A DNA stretch of 64,000 nt, from contig NZ_CP107899.1 in assembly GCF_036013915.1 (NCBI RefSeq), positions 4,588,001 to 4,652,000 on the forward strand, read 5' to 3'. The notes below the pieces were generated by a model, which was not told the DNA's origin, did not search any database, and saw nothing but the letters and a program-made list of their open reading frames with translations. The stretch comes from Streptomyces sp. NBC_00464 (GTDB lineage Bacteria > Actinomycetota > Actinomycetes > Streptomycetales > Streptomycetaceae). The position numbers were made by a program, and so were the translations under genes. Every line of letters begins with the position of its first letter. The stretch's first letter is position 1. This document shows, piece after piece, positions 15,724 through 23,994 of this stretch.

Positions 15724-18700
15724 TTACCGCGGCGGCAACACCGGCCGCCTCAGGTCCGGAGCCGTGTCATAAGTAGGCGGCGTAGCCGGCGGGTGCGCAT
15801 CCAACAGGTCCAAGGCGACCCGCACCGCGTCGTCCAGCACCGCGTGCCGCCCCTCCGCCCAGTCCAGGGGGGTGCGCAGGGCCTCCAGGTCCGGTTCCAC
15901 GCCGTGGTTCTCCACCGACCAGCCGTACGTGTCGAACCAGGCGGCGTTCATCGGGACCGTGATCACCGTGCCGTCGCCCAGGCGGTGGCGGCCCGTCATG
16001 CCGACGACCCCGCCCCAGGTGCGCTGGCCCACCACCGGGCCCAGCTTCAGCAGCCGGAACGCGGCGGTGATCATGTCGCCGTCCGAGGACGTCGCCTCGT
16101 CGGCCAGCGCGACCACCGGGCCCCGGGGGGCGTTGGAGGCGTACGAGACGGGCTGGGCGTCTCGGGTGAGGTCCCAGCCGAGGATGGTGCGGGTGAGTTT
16201 CTCGATGACCAGTTCGCTGATGTGGCCGCCCGCGTTGCCGCGTACGTCGACGATCAGGGCCGGGCGGGAGACCTCCAGGCGGAGGTCGCGGTTGAACTGG
16301 GCCCAGCCGGAGCCGCCCATGTCGGGGATGTGCAGGTAGCCGCAGCGGCCGCCGCTCAGGTCGCGTACGACTTGGCGGCGTTTGGCCACCCAGTCCTGGT
16401 AGCGCAGCGGGCGTTCGTCGACCAGCGGGACGATCGCTACGCGGCGGGAGCGGCCTCCGCCCTCGGCGGGGCGGAAGGTCAGCTCGACCGTGGTGCCGCC
16501 CGCCGCGGAGAGCAGGGGGTAGGGGCCGGCGACCGGGTCGACCGGGCGGCCGTCGATGTGGGTGAGGACGGCGCCCTCGCGGATGCCCGTACCGGCCAGC
16601 GGGGAGCGGGCCTTGGAGTCCGAGGAGTCGCCGGGCAGGATGCGCAGGAGGGTCCATTCGCCGTCCCGGCACGTGAAGTTGGCGCCGAGCAGGCCGATCG
16701 CCCGCTGGTAGTGCGGGGGGCCCTCGTTGCGGCGGGCGGGGGAGACGTAGGCGTGGGACGTGCCCAGTTCGCCCAGGACTTCGCGCAGGAGGTCAGCGAA
16801 CTCGTCGGGGGTAGAGACGCGTTCTACCAGGGGGCGGTACTGGTCGAGGATGGCCGGCCAGTCGATGCCGCACATGTCCGGCTCCCAGAAGTAGGAGCGG
16901 ATGAGGCGGCCGGCCTCGGCGTACGCCCCTCGCCACTCCGCCGGCGGGTCGGCCTCGTGCAGGATGCGGCGCAGGTCCAGGTAGACCGTGGAGTCGTTGT
17001 CGCCGGGCTCGGTCGCGGGTACGGCGCGCAGCTCGCCGTCGTCCATGACGACGAGGCGGGAGGCGTCGCCGCTGACGGCGAACCAGTCGAGGTGGTCGAC
17101 GAGTTCGGTCTTCTTCGCCTTGGCGATGTTGAAGTACTCCAGGGTCGGGCGTCCCGACATGTCCGCCGGGTTGGCGAACGTCTCGCCGAGCGCGCCGGAG
17201 ATCGGCCAGCGCAGCCAGACCAGGCCGCCGCCGCTGACCGGGTACAGCGCCGAGTACTTGGAGGCCGAGACCGGGAAGGGAGTGACCCGGCTCTCCAGGC
17301 CCTCGAACTCGACGGAGACCGTGGAGCCCTCGGCCGTCTCCGCCTCGTCGGAGTCCACCGGGTCCAGGCCGCCCGCGGCGGGACGGCCGTCGGGGGAGAG
17401 GGCGAAGGGGGAGGGCGTCGCCGAGGAGAGCGGGACGAGGTACGGGCGGCAGCCGAGGGGGAAGGAGAGGTCGCCGGTGTGCACGTCGTAGACCGGGTCG
17501 AAGCCGCGCCAGGAGAGGAAGGCGAGATAGCGGCCGTCGCCCGTGAAGACGGGGTTCTCGTCCTCGAAGCGGCCGTTGGTGACATCGACGATCGTGGGGG
17601 CGCCGGGGCCCTGGATGCGGGCGAGCTTGATCTTGCGCAGCGAGCGGCCGATGCCGGGGTGCGACCAGGTCAGCCAGGCGCCGTCCGGGGAGAACGCCAG
17701 ATCGCGGACCGGGCCGTTGACGGAGCGGATCAGTTCGGTGGGCTCGCCGGTGGACGTCTCCTCGTCGGTGTCCAGGAGGAGGAGACGGCCGTCGTGGGAG
17801 GCGATGGCGAGCCGTTCGCCGTCCGGGTCGGCGATCAGTTCCTGGACCCGGCCGACCCGGCCGGAGGCGAGCCGGCGCGGTACGCGGTCGCCGCTGGCGC
17901 GCGGCAGGGAGGCGATCTCGATCGCGTCCTCGCCCTCCGCGTCGGTGACGTACGCGACCTGGCCGCCGCTGCCGAGCATCTCCGGCAGCCGGACGCGGAC
18001 ACCGGGGGTGTCGGCGATGGTGCGGGCGGGGCCGTCGCGGTGGGTGAGCCAGTAGAGGCTGCCGCGTACCGCGACGGCGCTGGCCCGGCCGGTCTCGTCC
18101 ACGGAGAGGGAGTCGATGTTGCTGGCTGCCGATACCTGGTAGGTACGCCGGCCGGCGCGCGGGCCGCCCAGCCGGACCTCCAGCTTGCGGGGCACGGCGT
18201 CGGGCGACCGGAGGTCGTCGACCAGCCACACCTCGCCCGCGCACTGGTAGACGACACGGTGTCCGTCGCTGGAGGCGTGCCGGGCGTAGAACGCGTCGTG
18301 GTCGGTGTGGCGGCGCAGGTCGGTGCCGTCGGGGAGGCAGGAGTAGAGGTTGCCGACGCCCTCGTGGTCGGAGAGGAACGCGATGCGGCCGCCGACGAAC
18401 ATCGGGGAGTCGAGGTGCCCGCCGATGTCCGGGAGCAGCCGCTCGCCGTGCAGCCACAGGCGTCCGGTCGCACCGCCGCGGTACCGCTTCCAGGCGGCCG
18501 GCTCGTGCGGCGGCTTTCCGGTGAGCAGCAGGGTGCGGCGTTCGCCGTCGATGTCGGCGACGGCGATGTCGGAGACCGGGCCCCAGGGCAGCCGGCCGCC
18601 GGGGCTGCCGTCCGTGGGCACGCTGTAGGCCCAGGAGAAGTACGAGAACGGCTGCCGGTGCGAGGACACGGCGAGGATCTGCGCGGCGTCCCCGGGGTCG

Positions 18701-19008
18701 GGCGTCCAGCCGCAGACCCGGGCGTCGGTCGAGCCCCAGTAGGTGAGCCGGCGGGCCGGGCCGCCGGAGACGGGCGCCAGATGGATCTCCGGGTCGAGGG
18801 TGCGCCAGGTCGTGTAGGCGATCCGGGTTCCGTCGGGGGAGAAGCGTGGATGGCTGACTCTGGTGCGGTCGACGGTCACGCGCCAGGCGCGTCCGGGCAC
18901 CTCGCCCTCGGGGACGAGGGGGGCCACCCAGAGATCGTCCTCCGCGGCGAAGCAGAGCAGATCGTCGTGGAGGTGCGGGAACCGGAGATACGAGACGTCG
19001 TCACTCAC
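15724..19008 (-). CDS. Tricorn-like S41 protease
   Basis: 1094 residues from GTG 19008, close to archaeal tricorn. N-terminal beta-propeller repeats dominate (PRFSPDGTRIAYT, LAFSPDGAWLTWSHPG, FTGDGRYLAFLSW). A PDZ-like segment (GIREGAVLTHIDGRPVD) and the S41 core follow. Catalytic residues align with tricorn: Ser751-His752 (GTSHAY), the nucleophile Ser975-Asp976 (ATSSDGD), and Glu in VENHGVEPD near 1033. There is no signal peptide, so it is cytoplasmic and would trim peptides from upstream proteolysis. It is divergent from the TetR gene; two palindromes lie between them and may affect both. Confidence 0.93.
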   Translation of the reverse strand: MSDDVSYLRFPHLHDDLLCFAAEDDLWVAPLVPEGEVPGRAWRVTVDRTRVSHPRFSPDGTRIAYTTWRTLDPEIHLAPVSGGPARRLTYWGSTDARVCGWTPDPGDAAQILAVSSHRQPFSYFSWAYSVPTDGSPGGRLPWGPVSDIAVADIDGERRTLLLTGKPPHEPAAWKRYRGGATGRLWLHGERLLPDIGGHLDSPMFVGGRIAFLSDHEGVGNLYSCLPDGTDLRRHTDHDAFYARHASSDGHRVVYQCAGEVWLVDDLRSPDAVPRKLEVRLGGPRAGRRTYQVSAASNIDSLSVDETGRASAVAVRGSLYWLTHRDGPARTIADTPGVRVRLPEMLGSGGQVAYVTDAEGEDAIEIASLPRASGDRVPRRLASGRVGRVQELIADPDGERLAIASHDGRLLLLDTDEETSTGEPTELIRSVNGPVRDLAFSPDGAWLTWSHPGIGRSLRKIKLARIQGPGAPTIVDVTNGRFEDENPVFTGDGRYLAFLSWRGFDPVYDVHTGDLSFPLGCRPYLVPLSSATPSPFALSPDGRPAAGGLDPVDSDEAETAEGSTVSVEFEGLESRVTPFPVSASKYSALYPVSGGGLVWLRWPISGALGETFANPADMSGRPTLEYFNIAKAKKTELVDHLDWFAVSGDASRLVVMDDGELRAVPATEPGDNDSTVYLDLRRILHEADPPAEWRGAYAEAGRLIRSYFWEPDMCGIDWPAILDQYRPLVERVSTPDEFADLLREVLGELGTSHAYVSPARRNEGPPHYQRAIGLLGANFTCRDGEWTLLRILPGDSSDSKARSPLAGTGIREGAVLTHIDGRPVDPVAGPYPLLSAAGGTTVELTFRPAEGGGRSRRVAIVPLVDERPLRYQDWVAKRRQVVRDLSGGRCGYLHIPDMGGSGWAQFNRDLRLEVSRPALIVDVRGNAGGHISELVIEKLTRTILGWDLTRDAQPVSYASNAPRGPVVALADEATSSDGDMITAAFRLLKLGPVVGQRTWGGVVGMTGRHRLGDGTVITVPMNAAWFDTYGWSVENHGVEPDLEALRTPLDWAEGRHAVLDDAVRVALDLLDAHPPATPPTYDTAPDLRRPVLPPR

Positions 19009-19061
19009 CCCCCAATGCTTTCCGCGTGAGGGTGCCGCGGCAACTTGTGGTGCGGAACACA

Positions 19062-19083
19062 AGCGAAACGATTTCGTTTCGCT
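19062..19083. promoter_or_regulatory. Perfect 22-bp palindrome, probable TetR operator
   Basis: Arms AGCGAAACGA and TCGTTTCGCT flank TT. It shares the ACGAAAC/CGTTTCG core with the second site 27 bp downstream, and lies between the tricorn-like and TetR genes. Confidence 0.8.
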
Positions 19084-19109
19084 GGGTGCGCGGGGTACCG
19101 TCGATGTGT

Positions 19110-19124
19110 ACGAAACAGTTTCGT
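19110..19124. promoter_or_regulatory. Second TetR operator, 15-bp palindrome
   Basis: ACGAAAC and GTTTCGT pair around a single A. It is 52 bp upstream of the TetR start, placed to autoregulate the TetR-MMPL transcript. Confidence 0.8.
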
Positions 19125-19175
19125 TCGATTGACTGACGTACGAATCACCCGAGCTCAGGGAACAGGAGGTCGACC

Positions 19176-19748
19176 ATGGCACGCACACGGCTCACGCCCG
19201 AGCGTGAGAGCGAGCTGTACGCCGCCGTGCTCGACCTGCTCCGCGAGGTCGGCTACGACGCCCTCACGATGGACGCCGTCGCCGCGCGTACCCGTTCCAG
19301 CAAGGCCACCCTCTACCGCCAGTGGGGGAGCAAGCCCGAGCTCGTCGTCACGGCCATGCGGCACAACAAGCCCGTTTCCCTCAGCGATGTCGACACCGGC
19401 TCGCTGCGCGGTGACTTCCACGCCGTCCTGGGCCGTAGTGACGACTGTCAGATGGAGAAGGACTCCGCGCTGATGCGGGGCCTGAGCCATGCCGTCCATG
19501 AGAACCCCGATCTTCTGCAGGCCCTGCGTGAGCTGCTGATCGAGCCGGAGATGACCGGTTTCGACCAGCTGCTGCGACGGGCCGTGGACCGAGGGGAAGT
19601 GCGTCCGGACAATCCGGCGCTGAAGTACCTGCCTCACATGCTGATCGGCGCGTTCGCCGCCCGGCAGATCGTCGAGGACCGCCCGGTGGACCAGGCGTTC
19701 CTCTTCGAATACGTCGACTCCGTGATTCTCCCCGCTCTCGGAGCCTGA
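19176..19748 (+). CDS. TetR family regulator of the MMPL exporter
   Basis: 190 residues. The helix-turn-helix spans about 10-55 (LYAAVLDLLREVGYDALTMD, then ARTRSSKATLYRQWGSKPEL). It is followed 164 bp later by the MMPL transporter on the same strand, a common repressor-exporter pair. Two palindromes sharing ACGAAAC lie upstream, consistent with autoregulation. The ligand is probably a lipophilic export substrate. Confidence 0.93.
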   Translation: MARTRLTPERESELYAAVLDLLREVGYDALTMDAVAARTRSSKATLYRQWGSKPELVVTAMRHNKPVSLSDVDTGSLRGDFHAVLGRSDDCQMEKDSALMRGLSHAVHENPDLLQALRELLIEPEMTGFDQLLRRAVDRGEVRPDNPALKYLPHMLIGAFAARQIVEDRPVDQAFLFEYVDSVILPALGA

Positions 19749-19752
19749 CCCC

Positions 19753-19814
19753 GCCGTCCCCACGGCACCCGCCGTCCCCACGGCACCCGCACGGGCGCCG
19801 TCCCCACGGCACCC
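19753..19814. repeat. Three 18-bp direct repeats, each a small stem-loop
   Basis: Copies of GCCGTCCCCACGGCACCC start at 19753, 19771 and 19797. Within each, GCCGT and ACGGC can pair. A partial copy (CCCCACGGCACCCG) recurs near 49693. They lie between the TetR and MMPL genes and may attenuate read-through. Confidence 0.8.
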
Positions 19815-19912
19815 GCACGGCCTCTCCCCAAGCTCCACCTGACACGCCGCTCTCGTCGTCGGGCTGGTTCCTCACGCCCAATTCCACTCGACCTGACCGG
19901 GAGTACGCCTCC

Positions 19913-22150
19913 GTGGCCACATTCCTCTACAAGCTCGGACGGCTCGCCTTCCGGCGCCGCCGCTATGTCGCCCTGATCTGGGTGGCACTGCTGGCGCTCG
20001 CCGGATTCGGCGCGGCCTCCGCGTCCACCGCCACCTCCAGCTCCTTCTCGATCCCGGGTACGGAGGCCCAGAAGGCCTTCGACCTGCTGGAACAGCGATT
20101 CCCCGCGTCCAGCGCCGACGGCGCGACCGCGCGCATCGTCTTCAAGGCCCCCGAGGGCGAGAAGATGACGGACCCGGCCAACAAGGCCGAGGTCAACAAG
20201 ATCACCTCCGGGCTGAAGTCGGGCTCGGACCAGATCGCCTCGGTCGTCGACCCGTACGCGGGAAAGGCCGTCTCCAAGGACGGCTCGACCGCGTACATCT
20301 CGGTGACGTACAAGGTCAACTCGATGGAGCTGACCGACGCGACCCGGGAGGCCCTGGAGGACTCGGGTGAGGCGGCGCAGAAGAGCGGGATGACCGTGGA
20401 GATCGGCGGTGACGCGCTCCAGGTGATGCCGGAGACCGGTGCCACCGAGATCATCGGTATCGCGCTGGCCGCGGTGGTGCTCGTCATCACCTTCGGCTCG
20501 CTGATCGCGGCGGGGCTGCCCCTGCTCACCGCACTGATCGGGGTCGGCATCGGCGTCTCGTCGATCACGGCACTGGCCAATGTGCTGGACCTCGGTTCCA
20601 CCACCTCGACCCTCGCGATGATGATCGGCCTCGCCGTCGGCATCGACTACGCGCTCTTCATCGTCTCCCGCTACCGCGCCGAACTGGCCGAGGGCCGGGA
20701 ACGCGAGGAGGCGGCCGGCCGTGCGGTCGGCACCGCGGGTTCCGCGGTCGTCTTCGCCGGGCTCACCGTCGTCATCGCCCTGGTCGGCCTCGCGGTCGTC
20801 AACATCCCGATGCTGTCGAAGATGGGCTTCGCCGCGGCCGGCACGGTCGCGATCGCCGTCCTGATCGCCCTCACCCTCGTCCCGGCCATGCTGGGCTTCG
20901 TGGGCAAGCGGGTCATGGGACGCAAGGCGCGCAAGGCCGCCGAGGCCGAGAACAAGCCCGACGCCAAGCCGAACATGGGCACCCGCTGGGCGCGGTTCGT
21001 GCTGCGCAAGCCGGTGTGGGTGCTGCTGGTCGGTGTGATCGGCCTGGGCACGATCGCCGTACCGGCCGCTTCGCTGGAGATGGGTCTGCCGGACGACGGC
21101 TCCCAGCCCACCAGCACCACCCAGCGCCGCGCCTACGACCTGCTCTCCGAGGGCTTCGGCCCCGGCTTCAACGGCTCGCTCCTGGTCGTCGTCGACACGG
21201 CGAACAGCTCCGACGGCAAGACCGCCGCGAAGCAGGTCGGTGACGAGATCTCCGGCATGAAGGGTGTCGTCGCCGTCACCCCGGCCACCTTCAACAAGGC
21301 CGGCGACGCGGCGATGATCACCGTCGTCCCGAAGGACCGGCCGAGCTCCGTCGACACGGAGAACGTGGTCCACGCGATCCGCGACGCGGGCAAGGACATC
21401 AAGGCCGACACCGGCGCCGAGGTGCTGGTCACCGGTGCCACCGCGATGAACATCGACTTCTCGCAGAAGATGAACGACGCGCTGCTGCCGTACCTGGCGC
21501 TCGTCGTCGGCCTCGCCTTCCTGCTGCTGATGGTGGTCTTCCGGTCGATCCTGGTGCCGCTGAAGGCGGCGCTCGGCTTCCTGCTCTCGGTCGTCGCGGC
21601 CCTGGGCGCGGTCGTCGCGGTCTTCCAGTGGGGCTGGCTCAGCGGACTGTTCGGGGTCGAGCAGACCGGTCCGATCATGTCGATGATGCCGATCTTCATG
21701 GTGGGTGTGGTCTTCGGTCTCGCGATGGACTACGAGGTCTTCCTCGTGACCCGGATGCGTGAGGCGTACGTCCACGGCGAGAAGCCCGGCCAGGCCATCG
21801 TCACCGGCTTCAAGCACGGTGCCCGGGTCGTCACGGCCGCGGCCGTGATCATGATGGCGGTCTTCTCCGGATTCATCGGATCCAGCGAGTCGATGATCAA
21901 GATGATCGGCTTCTCGCTCGCCATCGCCGTCTTCTTCGACGCGTTCGTCGTCCGCATGGCCATCGTGCCCGCGGTCCTCGCACTGCTCGGGAAGCGTGCC
22001 TGGTGGCTGCCGCGCTGGCTGGACCGGGTGCTGCCCAACGTGGACGTCGAGGGTGAGGGGCTGCGCAAGGAGCTCGCGGACCCCTCCGACGCAGGTCCGG
22101 GCGACGCCGGTCCGGACACCGGCGACGAGCGTGAGCTGAGCCGGGTCTGA
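19913..22150 (+). CDS. MMPL family RND-type transporter
   Basis: 745 residues from GTG 19913. The layout is classic: one N-terminal membrane helix (ALIWVALLALAGFGAASA), a large outer loop, then a block of five helices including MIGLAVGIDYALFIVSRYR. A second loop and second block follow, with GLAMDYEVFLVTRMREAY. The paired GIDY/AMDYE Asp-Tyr elements belong to the proton relay. It likely exports a lipid or hydrophobic drug, driven by proton flow. It follows its TetR gene and ends before two strong hairpins. Confidence 0.95.
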   Translation: MATFLYKLGRLAFRRRRYVALIWVALLALAGFGAASASTATSSSFSIPGTEAQKAFDLLEQRFPASSADGATARIVFKAPEGEKMTDPANKAEVNKITSGLKSGSDQIASVVDPYAGKAVSKDGSTAYISVTYKVNSMELTDATREALEDSGEAAQKSGMTVEIGGDALQVMPETGATEIIGIALAAVVLVITFGSLIAAGLPLLTALIGVGIGVSSITALANVLDLGSTTSTLAMMIGLAVGIDYALFIVSRYRAELAEGREREEAAGRAVGTAGSAVVFAGLTVVIALVGLAVVNIPMLSKMGFAAAGTVAIAVLIALTLVPAMLGFVGKRVMGRKARKAAEAENKPDAKPNMGTRWARFVLRKPVWVLLVGVIGLGTIAVPAASLEMGLPDDGSQPTSTTQRRAYDLLSEGFGPGFNGSLLVVVDTANSSDGKTAAKQVGDEISGMKGVVAVTPATFNKAGDAAMITVVPKDRPSSVDTENVVHAIRDAGKDIKADTGAEVLVTGATAMNIDFSQKMNDALLPYLALVVGLAFLLLMVVFRSILVPLKAALGFLLSVVAALGAVVAVFQWGWLSGLFGVEQTGPIMSMMPIFMVGVVFGLAMDYEVFLVTRMREAYVHGEKPGQAIVTGFKHGARVVTAAAVIMMAVFSGFIGSSESMIKMIGFSLAIAVFFDAFVVRMAIVPAVLALLGKRAWWLPRWLDRVLPNVDVEGEGLRKELADPSDAGPGDAGPDTGDERELSRV

Positions 22151-22159
22151 GCCGGTCGG

Positions 22160-22182
22160 GCGGCTCGTCCAGGACGAGCCGC
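22160..22182. terminator. Hairpin after the MMPL gene
   Basis: GCGGCTCGTCC and GGACGAGCCGC form a perfect 11-bp stem around one A, starting 10 bp past the stop. Confidence 0.8.
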
Positions 22183-22273
22183 TTCATGAGCCGCTGACCT
22201 CCGGGGCCGTGTCTGAGCGGAACGCGGCCCCGGAAGCGCCGGTTACCTGTGGGGACGGGGGACCGGAGCGACC

Positions 22274-22318
22274 AGAGCCCCCGTGTACCAGTGGAATCCA
22301 CTGGTACACGGGGGCTCT
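22274..22318. terminator. 45-bp near-perfect palindrome, bidirectional terminator
   Basis: The 22-bp arms begin AGAGCCCCCGTGTACC and end GGTACACGGGGGCTCT around a single central A. It sits between convergent MMPL and SsgA-like genes. Confidence 0.88.
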
Positions 22319-22351
22319 CGGCATGAGGTGGCGGCGGTGGCGGCGGGTGGA

Positions 22352-22705
22352 TCAGGCGCGCGCGGCCTCGGTTCTGGTGGCCCCGCTGTGTGTGCGCCGC
22401 AGGAAGCGGATCAGCGGCGCGCTGTCGAACTGCACCACCTCGACGCCGCCCGCGGAATGGTGTTCGACCACGAGCTGGGCCCGGCCGCACGGCCAGATCC
22501 GGAAGCTGTCGCGTTCGACGGGGGAGCGCAGTCCGCGCTCCAGCAGATCGCGGGTGACGACCCACTCCGTGCCGCCGGGGAAGGCGACATGGATCGTGTC
22601 GGGGACATCGGCGGTGTCGTAACGCAGCTCGACCCTGACCACGGGCAGGTCGCGGGCGTCGGTGACGAGCCGGGCGCGGGCATGTTCTTTGATCACGGGG
22701 GACAT
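22352..22705 (-). CDS. ssgE: SsgA-like protein (SALP), probably SsgE type
   Basis: 117 residues from ATG 22705, preceded by AGGAGG at 8-nt spacing. Family landmarks are LRYDTADVPDTIHVAF, EWVVTRDLLERGL, RIWPCGR and QFDSAPLIRFLRRT. SALPs steer peptidoglycan synthesis and autolysis during sporulation-specific division and spore maturation in actinomycetes. The ssgE name rests on remembered synteny with a PBP gene and on length, not on alignment; other SALPs are possible. Confidence 0.82.
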   Translation of the reverse strand: MSPVIKEHARARLVTDARDLPVVRVELRYDTADVPDTIHVAFPGGTEWVVTRDLLERGLRSPVERDSFRIWPCGRAQLVVEHHSAGGVEVVQFDSAPLIRFLRRTHSGATRTEAARA

Positions 22706-22770
22706 GGGCCGGCTCCTCCTGTGTATACGTCTTCGTCCTCCAATGTCCCATATTTTCGTAAAAGAGCACG

Positions 22771-22799
22771 GTGACATGGCTTAGTAGTTGTGACATGGC
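22771..22799. promoter_or_regulatory. Direct repeat GTGACATGGC, two copies
   Basis: Copies begin at 22771 and 22790 (the second is GTGACATGGC across 22790-22799), 19 bp apart. They lie in the divergent gap between the SsgA-like and cbiM genes, where two-turn spacing suits tandem regulator binding. Confidence 0.5.
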
Positions 22800-22804
22800 C
22801 GCTC

Positions 22805-22821
22805 TTGCGAAGGGTTCGCAA
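22805..22821. promoter_or_regulatory. Nur-like metal-regulator box upstream of cbiM
   Basis: TTGCGAA and TTCGCAA form a perfect inverted repeat around GGG. Read as TTGCGA-N5-TCGCAA it fits the spacing of the nickel regulator Nur box (tTGCaa-N5-ttGCAA, from memory) with one mismatch per arm. It is 72 bp before the cbiM start. Confidence 0.55.
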
Positions 22822-22892
22822 CAAGGCTCTATCATTGAGAGGTTCATGACCCCGCGCAGCAATGCAGGAACGCAGGAAGCGGAGCCTCCCCC

Positions 22893-23993
22893 ATGCATGT
22901 ACCCGACGGATTCATCAACGCACCCGTCTCCGCCGTCGCCGGAGTCGTGGCCGCCGGAGCCGTGGCCGTCAGTCTGAAAGGGGCCCGGCGCGAGCTAGGG
23001 GGCACCTCCCGCTTGAGCGGAGCCGAGAGTGGGGGAGAGCGCACCGCGCCGCTGGCCGGGCTGGTCGCCGCCTTCATCTTCGCCGTGCAGATGCTGAACT
23101 TCCCCGTCGCGGCCGGCACCAGCGGGCACCTGCTCGGCGGGGCACTGGCCGCGATCCTGGTCGGGCCGTACACCGGGATCCTCTGTATATCCGTCGTCCT
23201 GCTGATGCAGGGCATCCTCTTCGCCGACGGCGGGCTCACCGCGCTCGGCGTGAACATCCTCGACATGGGCATCGTGACCACCGTCGTCGCGTACGCCCTC
23301 TTCCGCGGCCTGGTCGGCGTGCTGCCCCGCACCCGCCGCTCCATGACCGCCGCGTCCTTCGTCGCCGCACTGGTCTCCGTACCGGCCGCCGCCGCCGCGT
23401 TCACGCTCCTGTACTGGATCGGCGGCACCACCGACATCCCGATCGGCAAGGTCTTCACCGCGATGGTCGGGGTCCACGTCCTGATCGGCATCGGTGAGGC
23501 CGCGATCACCGCGCTGACCGTCGGCGCCGTCATCGCCGTCCGCCCCGACCTGGTCCACGGCGCCCGCGGCCTCACCGCCCCGCTCAAGCTCCGTATCGAC
23601 GGCGAACTCGTCGACGCCCCCGCCCCCGCCCGCGAGACCGCCGTCGCGCACCGCTCCACCAAGGGCCTGTGGGCCACCGGCCTGGTCACCGCCCTCGTCC
23701 TGGCCGGCTTCGTCTCCTTCTACGCCTCCGCCAACCCGGACGGCCTGGAGAAGGTCGCCACCGACCAGGGCATCGACAAGGAGGCCAAGGACCACGCCGC
23801 CAAGGACTCCCCGCTCGCCGACTACGGCGTCAAGGACGTCTCCGACGCCCGGCTCTCCGGCGGACTGGCCGGCATCATCGGCGTCGGCGCCACCCTCGTC
23901 GTCGGCAGCGGCGCCTTCTACGTGGTCAGCCGCCGCCGTCGTACGGACGACGAGCCCGCGCACAGCGACTCCCGCACCGACGAGAAGGTCTGA
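22893..23993 (+). CDS. cbiM: Energy-coupling factor permease CbiM fused to CbiN-type domain
   Basis: 366 residues. The start is fixed by the N-terminal MHVPDGFIN, because His2 takes part in Ni/Co binding. Membrane helices follow (FIFAVQMLNFPVAAGTSGHL, GGALAAILVGPYTGILCISV). The C-terminal part carries the CbiN/PDGLE signature (ANPDGLEKVA) and a final helix, so substrate-binding CbiM and CbiN are fused. It is the S component of a cobalt or nickel ECF transporter with CbiQ and CbiO downstream. No cobalamin riboswitch is seen upstream; a Nur-like box suggests nickel. A short palindromic repeat is inserted at residues about 35-49. Confidence 0.93.
   Translation: MHVPDGFINAPVSAVAGVVAAGAVAVSLKGARRELGGTSRLSGAESGGERTAPLAGLVAAFIFAVQMLNFPVAAGTSGHLLGGALAAILVGPYTGILCISVVLLMQGILFADGGLTALGVNILDMGIVTTVVAYALFRGLVGVLPRTRRSMTAASFVAALVSVPAAAAAFTLLYWIGGTTDIPIGKVFTAMVGVHVLIGIGEAAITALTVGAVIAVRPDLVHGARGLTAPLKLRIDGELVDAPAPARETAVAHRSTKGLWATGLVTALVLAGFVSFYASANPDGLEKVATDQGIDKEAKDHAAKDSPLADYGVKDVSDARLSGGLAGIIGVGATLVVGSGAFYVVSRRRRTDDEPAHSDSRTDEKV
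22995..23038 (+). repeat. Intragenic dispersed palindromic repeat within cbiM
   Basis: The segment begins CTAGGGGGCACCTCCC and ends AGAGTGGGGGAG, with CCGCTTGAGCGG in its centre. It resembles a repeat often seen between Streptomyces genes. Here it is in frame and encodes ELGGTSRLSGAESGG in a loop between helices. Confidence 0.6.
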
Positions 23994-23994
23994 C

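Noticed and set aside
15793..19029. Very long plus-strand open frame across the tricorn-like gene
   Set aside because: It is a GC-driven mirror of the minus-strand gene, with composition dominated by Val, Arg, Gly and Asp and no domain.
22778..22892. Cobalamin riboswitch upstream of cbiM
   Set aside because: The gap of about 115 bp is too short and lacks a B12 box or the expected stems.
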